NCBI GenBank assembly: GCA_017458805.1
Contig: JAFTAC010000066.1
Span: 1-7,272, forward strand
DNA from: Victivallales bacterium
GTDB taxonomy: Bacteria; Verrucomicrobiota; Lentisphaeria; Oligosphaerales; Oligosphaeraceae
DNA length: 7,272 bases
Direction: 5' to 3'
A program made the position numbers and the translations under genes. Numbering within the stretch: position 1 is the stretch's first letter; each line of letters opens with the position of its first letter. The notes under the pieces were generated by a model, which saw only the letters and a program-made list of their open reading frames with translations, searched no databases and was not told where the DNA came from. This document shows positions 1 through 6,096 of this stretch, in pieces.

Positions 1-644
1 TCCGCAAACAGGGCAGCCGCATTGACGGCATCCACCTGGACTACATCCGCGACGACAACGCCATCGGCTCCGTGACCTGCCCCTGCCAGTGCCCTGCCTG
101 CCGTGCCCTGCGCCTGAAATACTTCGGCAAGGAACAGCTTACGGCGGAGGATCGCAAGAACCCTGCTGTCATCTACAAGGAGTTTGCGTGGAAAAACGCC
201 TTCATCACCGATCTGGTGCGGAAGTATCGCGCCTTGACCTCCAAGTATGGCATCAAGCTTTCCATGGCGGCTCGTGCCAACTATGCGCTGCAGGCTGACC
301 TGCCGAACCCGCCCGTCTATGGTCTCGGTCCTGCCGTTCTGGAAGGTCAGGATTGGGCTGCCTGGGGCGAGGAAGGTCTGCTGGACACCATCTCCAGCAT
401 GAACTACCATATCGTTCCCGAGACCTTCAGCGAGGTGCTCAAAGGCCATGTGCGCCTGATGAAGGACATGAAGTCCGATTTCTACACGGGCATCGGCCTC
501 AAGAGCTCTTTGGGCGTGAATCCGCCCGACCGCGTCGAACGCTACATCAAGGAGTGTATCGATTGCGGCATGAAGGGGTGCACTTTCTTCGCCCTTGACG
601 GCGCCATGGACGAACACTACACTGTTATTAAGAAATTTGCGTAG
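1..644 (+). CDS. Family-10-like glycosylhydrolase (GHL10/DUF187-type TIM barrel), C-terminal part, 5' truncated
   Basis: The reading frame is open from the window edge (first full codon at base 3) to TAG at 642-644, giving 213 residues of a C-terminal part; the true start lies upstream. Near the beginning, IDGIHLDYIRDD (visible residues 7-18) matches the DGIHLDYIRYP-type strand of GHL10-like glycoside hydrolases, where the acidic residue sits at the barrel's C-terminal face. It is followed by a cysteine cluster, C26, C28, C30 and C33 (CPCQCPACR), of the kind seen in related proteins as CxCxxCR, possibly metal binding or structural. Later segments SSMNYHI and FYTGIGLKSS look like the last barrel strands, and the sequence ends normally. 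The expected role is hydrolysis or binding of a polysaccharide, substrate unknown. Whether it is exported cannot be seen, since the N-terminus is missing. The family call rests on motif recognition; another clan-A glycosidase-like family is possible. Confidence 0.72.
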   Translation, partial: RKQGSRIDGIHLDYIRDDNAIGSVTCPCQCPACRALRLKYFGKEQLTAEDRKNPAVIYKEFAWKNAFITDLVRKYRALTSKYGIKLSMAARANYALQADLPNPPVYGLGPAVLEGQDWAAWGEEGLLDTISSMNYHIVPETFSEVLKGHVRLMKDMKSDFYTGIGLKSSLGVNPPDRVERYIKECIDCGMKGCTFFALDGAMDEHYTVIKKFA

Positions 645-654
645 CAGGCTCGTA

Positions 655-736
655 GTCAGGGCCTCTGGCCCTGACGTGATGTGACCAGGGGCTCCGCCCC
701 TGCGGAAGAGAAGTAGCCAGTGCCTACGGCTCTGGC
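655..736. repeat. Cluster of three GC-rich hairpins with 3-nt loops
   Basis: Three inverted repeats follow one another after the glycosylhydrolase stop. Hairpin 1 has a perfect 9-bp stem (655-663 with 667-675, loop TCT). Hairpin 2 has a perfect 7-bp stem (686-692 with 696-702, loop TCC). Hairpin 3 pairs 716-720 with 732-736 and 722-724 with 728-730 across one T-T mismatch (loop TAC). All three share the same design, a GC stem closed by a pyrimidine-led triloop, which suggests related palindromic elements rather than chance. None is followed by a run of T, so they are not textbook intrinsic terminators, though they could stop transcription or protect the 3' end of the upstream mRNA. The rest of 645-782 holds no recognisable gene. 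Confidence 0.7.
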
Positions 737-782
737 AAACCATATACCGCTATTATTGTGCGTACAAAGCAAGTAGCATACC

Positions 783-1868
783 ATGAAACAAGATGGTCAG
801 GTCAAGGCATTGTTGACGCAATTTGAGGCGATGGGGATACCCTCCATTGACTGCGTCATCTACCACAAGGGACAATGTGTCTTTAGGCATCAGTCGGGAT
901 ACTCTGATGAGGCGCGTACGAAGCCGATTGACGGCAGCGAGCGCTACAACATCTACTCCTGCTCCAAGTTGATTACATGCGTTGCGGCATTGCAGTTGGT
1001 GGAAAAGGGCGGTATTGGGCTGGATGACGCTGTTTATGATTATCTTCCTGAATGGCGTCATTTACAGAAGAAATGCGGTGAGGAGTTGCTTCCTGTCGAG
1101 ACCACAATGACTGTTCGCCATCTCTTCACGATGACGGCTGGTCTGACCTACAACTGCTCCTCGCCGAACCTTCAGCGTGGTAAAGAGGAGACCCATGGTG
1201 TGCTTCCCACACGCGAGGCGATGAAGTACTTGGCGTGCGATCCGCTGATTTTCGAGCCAGGGACCAGTTGGAACTACAGCCTGTGCCACGATGTCCTGGC
1301 AGCCATCGTGGAGGTCGTTTCGGGGATGCGTTTCGGCAGTTATGTGAAAGCGAACATATTCGACCGCATTGGTATGGATCATTCCACGTTCCTGCTGCCC
1401 GATGAGGAGCTTTCCACCATTGCGGCGCAGTACCGCTATGATGCGGAGACGGGAACGTTCAATCCCTGCGGACCGCGCGTCCAGATCTGCAAGCTGGGTA
1501 CGGATTACGAGAGCGGCGGGGGAGGGTGCATCTCAACCGTCAATGACTACATCAAGTTCCTGGAGGCCTTGCGCGACGGCGAGCTGCTTTTGAAACGCGA
1601 CACCATCGCGGAGATGACGCGCCCGCAAATCGCGGGCAAGGCCCAGGAGGTCTTTAAACATCCAGGCTATTCGTATGGCCTTGGAGTCCGCTGTCCCATG
1701 CCAGACTGTGGAACGTTCGACTATGGTTGGGGGGGCCTTGCCGGCGCGTTCCTTGCCGTCATTCCTGCATTCGAGGCAACCATCTACCATGTGCAGCACG
1801 TCCTGTTTTCCCCAAGCCGGAAACTGCGCCGTAAGCTGGTCAATGCGTTCATCCAGGATTTGCTATAA
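783..1868 (+). CDS. Serine hydrolase, class C beta-lactamase / family VIII esterase fold
   Basis: This 361-residue protein belongs to the beta-lactamase (PF00144) superfamily of serine esterases, D-peptidases and beta-lactamases. The nucleophile motif SxxK is S59-C-S-K62 (context YSCSKL). The second motif is Y165-S-L (context WNYSLCHDVL): the Asn of the classical YxN is replaced, as is common in family VIII esterases. The third motif is G315-W-G-G (context DYGWGGLAGA), replacing the KTG of true AmpC enzymes. HLFTMTAGLTY (about 113-123) is the usual conserved strand and helix after the active site. There is no signal peptide, and 13 cysteines are spread through the chain, so a cytoplasmic location is likely. 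The ATG at 783 gives a normal family N-terminus, but the Shine-Dalgarno is weak. The substrate is unknown; an esterase or amidase role is more likely than antibiotic resistance. It stands alone on this strand and converges on the minus-strand operon. Confidence 0.88.
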   Translation: MKQDGQVKALLTQFEAMGIPSIDCVIYHKGQCVFRHQSGYSDEARTKPIDGSERYNIYSCSKLITCVAALQLVEKGGIGLDDAVYDYLPEWRHLQKKCGEELLPVETTMTVRHLFTMTAGLTYNCSSPNLQRGKEETHGVLPTREAMKYLACDPLIFEPGTSWNYSLCHDVLAAIVEVVSGMRFGSYVKANIFDRIGMDHSTFLLPDEELSTIAAQYRYDAETGTFNPCGPRVQICKLGTDYESGGGGCISTVNDYIKFLEALRDGELLLKRDTIAEMTRPQIAGKAQEVFKHPGYSYGLGVRCPMPDCGTFDYGWGGLAGAFLAVIPAFEATIYHVQHVLFSPSRKLRRKLVNAFIQDLL

Positions 1869-1883
1869 ACCTTACTGTTCGCC

Positions 1884-2315
1884 CTACACGTTCATGGGCA
1901 TCTCTTCCGTGAAGCTCCGGGTGTAGGCGTCGATGTTGTCGCGGATTCGGTCTGGGATGGGGACTTTTGTCTGGTTGACGAAGTCGAAGCAGACCACAAC
2001 TTCTGTGCAGAAGACAGCCAGCTGGCCTGTTTCATCGAAGATTCTGTGCTCTATAATGATGCTGGTGTGCTTTGTCTCCTTAAGCACCGTGTAGATTTTC
2101 ACGCGTCCAGGGAAATGAAGCTGGCGAACGAACTGCAGAGAGGCTGCCGCTTCAATCGGGCCGAAGGACATCCCAGGCGTGGGTTCAAGGCCGATATTCG
2201 TGATGAACATCAGCCTGGCCGCCTGGCAGTATTTGACGATGGCGACATTGTTGACGTGTCCCAGTAGGTCCAGGTCGCTCCAGTCGATTCGCAGTTCCAG
2301 TAGTTGTGCTTTCAT
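1884..2315 (-). CDS. Acyl-CoA thioesterase, 4HBT hotdog fold (YbgC/FcbC-like)
   Basis: The 143-residue product is the normal length for a single-hotdog 4HBT thioesterase, which hydrolyses acyl-CoA (or acyl-ACP) to free acid and thiol. The signature is near the N-terminus: DWSDLDLLGHVNNVAIVKYC (residues 12-31), containing the D-x-D-x-x-G-H-V-N-N pattern typical of the YbgC/4-hydroxybenzoyl-CoA thioesterase group, with an Asp usually catalytic. The central strands (KIYTVLKETKHTSIIIEHRI) fit the family. It is the last gene of the minus-strand cluster, beginning 29 nt after the kinase stop. The start ATG (2315-2313) has only a weak purine stretch (TAAGA) ahead of it. No terminator is visible in the 15 nt that separate its stop from the convergent serine hydrolase. 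The link to the sugar genes is unclear. The family call is firm; the substrate is not known. Confidence 0.9.
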   Translation of the reverse strand: MKAQLLELRIDWSDLDLLGHVNNVAIVKYCQAARLMFITNIGLEPTPGMSFGPIEAAASLQFVRQLHFPGRVKIYTVLKETKHTSIIIEHRIFDETGQLAVFCTEVVVCFDFVNQTKVPIPDRIRDNIDAYTRSFTEEMPMNV

Positions 2316-2344
2316 TCTTAGATTAGTTGCTGCCTCAAAGGAGG

Positions 2345-3373
2345 TTAGGTATGGTATAATGCCTCATAGTCTTTCTTGAATCGTTCGATACGAGTGGCGG
2401 CCTGTTCGGGGTCATGGAGCATCTTAAGCATGCGGATGGTCTGGCCGTAGGTCTGGGGCTTGAGGGAACGTCTGAATACCGCCTGGGGAAGCTGTTCCTT
2501 GACCACTTTGCAGAAGCTGTCATAGACGATGTCGGAGCGCAGCAGGATGCTCCCGCTTACGATGACAGGGAGGTTCTCCAGCTTGTCAAGTTCCTTGTAT
2601 TGCACGCCGCGCACGACGTTGATGGCCGCCTCTTCTCCCGCAGATTCAAGGACTTTTCTAGCGATGGTGCTTCCTTCTCTGGCGCATTTGTCGCACAGCT
2701 TTGCTAGCGAGGCGATGAAGGCACGGTCATAGCGCGTCAGAAAAATACGGACGATATCCCACCAAGGGGCTTTTGTACGTTCCGGTGCTGGCTTTATCTG
2801 TTCTTCTAGATACGAAAGGATTTCCCCAGTCTCCCACATCTTCTCCACTGTGAAGTTCTGCTCGCGCAGGACGTTTCGCACGAAATGATAGCCGATGTAG
2901 AACCCGCCTCCCCAGTCTCCGCATATTGGCCCTAGTGCATCAACAACAAAGGGGGTTTCGCCCTCCTTGTAAACCATCGTGGTGGCGCCTGTTCCAAGGA
3001 TGCAGCAGACGCCAACCTTGCAGCCTTCTGCAACCATGATACCATCCTCTTCGGGAAGGTTGACAGGGCGGGCGCATTGGATGCCGCGCGAGGTGAAGAT
3101 GCTTTCATCGTAGTTGAAGCCTGTATAGATGATATGCGCCTCCTGCGGCGAGAGCCCCTCAAGACCTTTGGTGAGGCAGTAGTTACCCATCTCTATGGAG
3201 CGTCCACCGCCTCTTGACGTAAACTGAGCATTCATGAGCATGGCAGGAACGCTGTGGATGTCTTCCTGGACACGCTTTAGCAGGGTTCCGCTGTCTGCAT
3301 CGACCAGCATCAGGTCGCCTTTGGTGCCGCCGAAGTCGGCAGCTATGATGATGTGGGTGATAGGGGAGGGCAT
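2345..3373 (-). CDS. BadF/BadG/BcrA/BcrD-type ATPase, N-acetylglucosamine-kinase-like sugar kinase
   Basis: This 342-residue protein has the ASKHA (actin/hexokinase) nucleotide-binding motifs in order. The phosphate-1 loop is AADFGGTKGDLMLVD (11-25). The phosphate-2 segment is CCILGTGATTMVY (123-135), followed by the family element LGPICGDWGGGFYIG (147-161), comparable to the GDEGSGxxIG of GlcNAc kinases. The adenosine segment is LPVIVSGSILLRSD (268-281). This layout is that of PF01869 proteins, which include eukaryotic and bacterial N-acetylglucosamine/glucosamine kinases. It is expected to phosphorylate an amino sugar with ATP in the cytoplasm. The ATG lies 2 nt after the stop of SIS protein B, so translation is probably coupled, and no strong ribosome-binding site is needed. 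Next to two SIS proteins, an amino-sugar phosphate is the likely product, but the exact sugar (GlcNAc, GlcN, MurNAc or other) cannot be read from sequence. A 2-hydroxyacyl-CoA dehydratase activator is unlikely: its cysteine cluster and partners are absent. Confidence 0.85.
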   Translation of the reverse strand: MPSPITHIIIAADFGGTKGDLMLVDADSGTLLKRVQEDIHSVPAMLMNAQFTSRGGGRSIEMGNYCLTKGLEGLSPQEAHIIYTGFNYDESIFTSRGIQCARPVNLPEEDGIMVAEGCKVGVCCILGTGATTMVYKEGETPFVVDALGPICGDWGGGFYIGYHFVRNVLREQNFTVEKMWETGEILSYLEEQIKPAPERTKAPWWDIVRIFLTRYDRAFIASLAKLCDKCAREGSTIARKVLESAGEEAAINVVRGVQYKELDKLENLPVIVSGSILLRSDIVYDSFCKVVKEQLPQAVFRRSLKPQTYGQTIRMLKMLHDPEQAATRIERFKKDYEALYHT

Positions 3374-3375
3374 GG

Positions 3376-4116
3376 CTAGTTCATATAGAAGATGCGGGAG
3401 GCGTTTTCCTTGAGTTTGCGGGCGTTGAACTCGTCACCGCCGTCCAGGTTGGCGCTCATGAAGACAGGCGGCTCATAACCTGCGTTCACTAGCAGCTGCA
3501 CGGTTTCGGCAATGACTGCGTTCATGCATGCGCAGCCGCCGACCGTGGAGACGGGGCCGACCCGCTGGGGGAAGCCCTCAATCTCGCCAACGGCGTCACC
3601 GTATGGGGCACCGTTGTCAAGCACGATTTCCGCCAGGTCGGAGAGTTTTTTGCCGCTGGGATGGCGGCTGGTCACCTTGCTGGTGTAGTCACTGGAGGTA
3701 AGGGCCACTACGTGAAGGCCTTTTTCAATGGCGGCCAGGGCCATGTCGATGACGATGGCGTTGCGCCCTGAAGTGGAGGTAAGCAGGAGTACATCCCCCT
3801 TTTGGACGGGGGTGTGTTCCAGCAAAACACGCCCGAAATCAGGCAGGCGTTCCAACTGGCTGGTGAGCGTCATGGGGCGCACGGCAAGGTTCATGCCGTA
3901 GGGCTGGATGGGGTTTACGAGCATCAGGCCGCCTGAACGATAGACCAGCTCAGCTGTCATGATGAAAGAGTGGCTGGCCCCAAAAGAAAAGATGCCTTGA
4001 CCCGCCATGATGGATGCGGCTATCAGTTTGGCTGCCTGCTTGATTTGCGGAAGCCCTTGTCGCACTTTCGCGAGAGCCTGTTCCGCACCTGCCAGATAGG
4101 ATTCAGCGCCGTTCAT
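3376..4116 (-). CDS. SIS-domain sugar-phosphate protein B (UPF0309-like)
   Basis: The product is 246 residues, a single SIS domain of the UPF0309 / 'sugar isomerase domain-containing' type. Recognisable elements are IFSFGASHSF (42-51) and LVYRSGGL (57-64); the phosphosugar-binding loop LLTSTSGRNA (111-120, Ser/Thr-rich as in GlmS and GmhA); TSSDYTSKVTSRHPSGKKL (140-158); NGAPYGDA (168-175); and PVFMSANLDGGDEFN (217-231). UPF0309 proteins have no firmly assigned reaction; by fold they bind, isomerise or sense phosphosugars. The gene overlaps SIS protein A by one base (TGATG), with a purine-rich AGAGG inside the end of that gene as ribosome-binding site, and is followed after 2 nt by the kinase. 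Identical length and shared motifs mark it as a paralogue of protein A. It may be the partner subunit in a heteromer (inference) or act on the kinase product. Cytoplasmic; no signal peptide. Confidence 0.86.
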   Translation of the reverse strand: MNGAESYLAGAEQALAKVRQGLPQIKQAAKLIAASIMAGQGIFSFGASHSFIMTAELVYRSGGLMLVNPIQPYGMNLAVRPMTLTSQLERLPDFGRVLLEHTPVQKGDVLLLTSTSGRNAIVIDMALAAIEKGLHVVALTSSDYTSKVTSRHPSGKKLSDLAEIVLDNGAPYGDAVGEIEGFPQRVGPVSTVGGCACMNAVIAETVQLLVNAGYEPPVFMSANLDGGDEFNARKLKENASRIFYMN

Positions 4117-4856
4117 CAGTATCCTCTCTTGTTCAGCAGCTCGTGAGTCCGCTTGTACGCCTCCATGCCGCCTTCGCGGTTGGCGCTGACAAAGACAGTC
4201 GGTTTCTTGTCATCGGGCAGTGTCCCCATGATTTCCATCACGCGTCCCCAGAGCATCCATCCTGTGATGTCCTGGCTGATTCCAGACATGGGAACCAGGT
4301 CGTTTTCATAGCCGTTGATGGAGACGCCTGCGTCGCCGTAGGGAGTCATCAGGTCGATGACCCAGTCTGCGCACTGGTAAAGGCTTTTGCCTGATGGATG
4401 CAGGGAGGGTGTTTGCTTGGCGTAGTCCATGGAGGTCATGGCGATGACCTTCATGCCGATGGCGCGGCAGGCAAGCGCTGTTTCAATCGGTCGGATGTTG
4501 TGACCTGAAACCGAGCAGGTTATGATGATGTCGCCCTCGCGCATGTTGCTGGCGCTGACAGCGGCGCGCGTCAGGGTGATTTCGTTGTTTTCGCGTCCGC
4601 CAGGCCTGTTCTGCCCGCATGTCGGCATGGCGTTGTTCAGATTGAGTTCCCACGTGAAGAGGCGGACATTTCCAAGGCCGCCAGCCCTGTTGTAGAAGTC
4701 CCCTTGCATCCCGTGGCCGATTGCAGAACAGAACACGTAATGTCCTGTCTGCATGGCATCGGCTATGGCGTGCGCTGCCAAGTCAATGACAGGCCTGTTG
4801 GCTTGGAGTTTTTCCAGTTGCTCTGCTACTTTTGCTTGATAATCATCGAAAAACAT
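4116..4856 (-). CDS. SIS-domain sugar-phosphate protein A (paralogue of protein B)
   Basis: The product is 246 residues. The frame continues open upstream, but the start at 4856-4854 is chosen because AGGAG (minus strand, 4866-4862) sits 5 nt ahead of it and the upstream extension overlaps the glycosyltransferase gene. Family elements match protein B position by position: VFCSAIGHGMQ (41-51), YNRAGGL (55-61), the phosphosugar loop ITCSVSGHNI (112-121), TSMDYAKQTPSLHPSGKSL (141-159), TPYGDAG (171-177) and VFVSANREGGME (221-232). The two proteins differ most in the stretch between residues 62 and 105 and in the C-terminal third, where A has an unusual DITGWMLWGRVMEIMG (196-211). It is expected to bind or isomerise a phosphosugar in the cytoplasm; the precise reaction is unknown. 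It sits 28 nt after the glycosyltransferase and overlaps protein B by one base. Confidence 0.84.
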   Translation of the reverse strand: MFFDDYQAKVAEQLEKLQANRPVIDLAAHAIADAMQTGHYVFCSAIGHGMQGDFYNRAGGLGNVRLFTWELNLNNAMPTCGQNRPGGRENNEITLTRAAVSASNMREGDIIITCSVSGHNIRPIETALACRAIGMKVIAMTSMDYAKQTPSLHPSGKSLYQCADWVIDLMTPYGDAGVSINGYENDLVPMSGISQDITGWMLWGRVMEIMGTLPDDKKPTVFVSANREGGMEAYKRTHELLNKRGY

Positions 4857-4861
4857 GGCTT

Positions 4862-4866
4862 CTCCT
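4862..4866 (-). promoter_or_regulatory. Strong ribosome-binding site fixing the start of SIS protein A
   Basis: On the minus strand the sequence reads AGAGGAGAAGCC directly before ATG at 4856. The AGGAG core lies 5 nt from the start codon. This is the clearest Shine-Dalgarno in the window, and it rejects the longer open frame that runs upstream to about 5258. Confidence 0.75.
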
Positions 4867-4884
4867 CTACGGTTATGATGTGAT

Positions 4885-6027
4885 TTACAACAGTTTTTCA
4901 AACTTCCTGATGAGTTTTTCTTCGTCAAAGATCTGCTTGACGAGATTATATCCATTTGCACCGAGTTCCTGGCGGAGTTCAGGTGCGCCCAGCAGTTTCT
5001 CAACGGCATCGGCCATTGCGTATATGTCTCGATAGGAGGCTGTGATGCCAGTGACGCCGTTTTGCAGGGCTTCTTCAAGTCCTTTGCTGAGTGAAGAGAC
5101 CACTGGAAGGCCCCATGCTGCGCATTCTGCGACAGCCATGCTGTAGGGTTCATTGTCGCTGACGGGGAGTAGCGCCAGGTCTGCCTGGGGGAAAACCTCT
5201 TCGGGATTGGATAGTCCCTTGAAGGTGACTTTATCATCCAGTCCCCTCTTTTTGACAAGCTCCTCCAATGCGGATTTGCTCTTGCCGTCCCCTAGGATGG
5301 TTGCGAGGAAGGGCAGGCGCAGCTTTGAAAGCACCTTGATGAACGTCTTGGCGTTTTCGTCGTTGTTTAGCTGGCCAATGAAAAGAATCATTGGAATGGC
5401 GGTGTTCTTGCGGGAAGACATTTCTTGTGGAATGAACACATATGGCGGAATGACATTCAGGCTAGCTGGGGAAAAGCCGTTGGACAGCAGGTTGTCCCGC
5501 ATGAAACACGACAGGACGACTGTGCGTTGGTATTTGCGCATGATATCCAGGCTGTCCTGGAACAAGACGATTTTCTCATTGATTTCCGAGATTAGTCCAT
5601 GCTCCCAGGTGGCGGGCGAGCGCATCATGCTACAGAAACTGCAGAAACGCCTGTGGTATCTGCGATTGCAGCCTTTTCCACTGACGGGCATGAGCTTGCA
5701 GGAACGAGGGCAGTAGCAGCTATGGTCGTGAACGAACAGCACCGCCTTTTCTCCAAAGGTGCTTAAGAGCTTCTTGTGGTGGGCGATGGAGGGAAGCTTG
5801 TGGACGAACAGCAGATCTATCTCCGAGGCAGACAGGTTGTCTGGCGCATATAGTCCGTCAAAGACGCTCTGGAACAATTGCGTGCCTGGAACATGTTCGT
5901 AAAATGCACCGTAAACCTTTGCACCATACTTCTTTAGAAGTTTTGCTGTCTGGTAGATATACCGCTCCACCCTGTCGGAAAATCCCGATTTCTCGGAAAT
6001 AAAAACTATTTTTTTCCCTTCAAGCAT
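4885..6027 (-). CDS. GT4-family glycosyltransferase with N-terminal-domain cysteine cluster
   Basis: A GT-B fold glycosyltransferase of 380 residues counted from the ATG at 6027-6025. A TTG at 6045 in the same frame would add six residues (numbering below is from that TTG); neither start has a good Shine-Dalgarno, and the ATG places the first Rossmann strand (KKIVFIS) normally. The C-terminal half carries the GT4 signs: ILFIGQLNNDENAKTF (220-235), ATILGDGKSK (248-257), VTFKGLSNPEEVF (273-285) and the EX7E donor-binding motif E299-P-Y-S-M-A-V-A-E307 followed by CAAWGLPVVSS. The N-terminal domain holds six clustered cysteines (C110, C112, C116, C126, C135, C138) after VLFVHDHS, a pattern met in some GT4 enzymes and probably zinc binding or structural. 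It should transfer a sugar from an NDP-sugar to a glycan or lipid acceptor at the cytoplasmic face; acceptor unknown. It is the first gene of the minus-strand cluster. Confidence 0.85.
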   Translation of the reverse strand: MLEGKKIVFISEKSGFSDRVERYIYQTAKLLKKYGAKVYGAFYEHVPGTQLFQSVFDGLYAPDNLSASEIDLLFVHKLPSIAHHKKLLSTFGEKAVLFVHDHSCYCPRSCKLMPVSGKGCNRRYHRRFCSFCSMMRSPATWEHGLISEINEKIVLFQDSLDIMRKYQRTVVLSCFMRDNLLSNGFSPASLNVIPPYVFIPQEMSSRKNTAIPMILFIGQLNNDENAKTFIKVLSKLRLPFLATILGDGKSKSALEELVKKRGLDDKVTFKGLSNPEEVFPQADLALLPVSDNEPYSMAVAECAAWGLPVVSSLSKGLEEALQNGVTGITASYRDIYAMADAVEKLLGAPELRQELGANGYNLVKQIFDEEKLIRKFEKLL

Positions 6028-6064
6028 TTGACAGAGGTTGAACAAGTATTTGACAAAGGAAGAG
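6021..6064. repeat. 22-bp imperfect tandem repeat at the 5' end of the glycosyltransferase gene
   Basis: Units at 6021-6042 and 6043-6064 match at 17 of 22 positions. Their first halves are nearly identical: CAAGCATTTGACA and CAAGTATTTGACA. The first unit covers the chosen glycosyltransferase start codon and the second lies just upstream. Each contains a TTGACA, one helical pair of turns apart. The arrangement could be a two-site operator for the minus-strand operon, or a chance small duplication. Confidence 0.5.
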
Positions 6065-6077
6065 CTTTTTGTAAAAA
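6050..6077 (+). promoter_or_regulatory. Candidate sigma70-type promoter facing the structured island
   Basis: A perfect TTGACA at 6050-6055 is followed by 16 bp and TAAAAA at 6072-6077, a fair -10 match. Transcription would start near 6084 and run directly into the inverted-repeat island at 6097-6240. The -10 element is weak, so this is a suggestion only. Confidence 0.3.
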
Positions 6078-6096
6078 TACGTAACTATTCAGAAGG

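Noticed and set aside
1062..1382. Minus-strand open frame within the serine hydrolase gene
   Set aside because: It overlaps the SxxK-to-YSL core of a well-supported gene and has no motif of its own.
1869..1883. Bidirectional terminator between the convergent genes
   Set aside because: The gap is only 15 nt and shows no inverted repeat or T-tract.
2339..2359. AGGAGG followed by ATG and a TATAAT on the plus strand
   Set aside because: The ATG is followed at once by a stop (ATG GTA TAA), the TATAAT has no -35 at a usable distance, and the stretch lies in the end of the kinase gene and its junction with the thioesterase.
4857..5258. Upstream in-frame extension of SIS protein A
   Set aside because: The extension overlaps the end of the GT4 gene, has no SIS-like content, and a strong AGGAG sits 5 nt before the internal ATG at 4856.
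5153..5716. 187-codon open frame on the plus strand
   Set aside because: It lies entirely opposite the GT4 gene, whose motifs (EX7E, GT-B strands) are clear. The plus-strand translation is Ser/Arg-rich with no recognisable domain.
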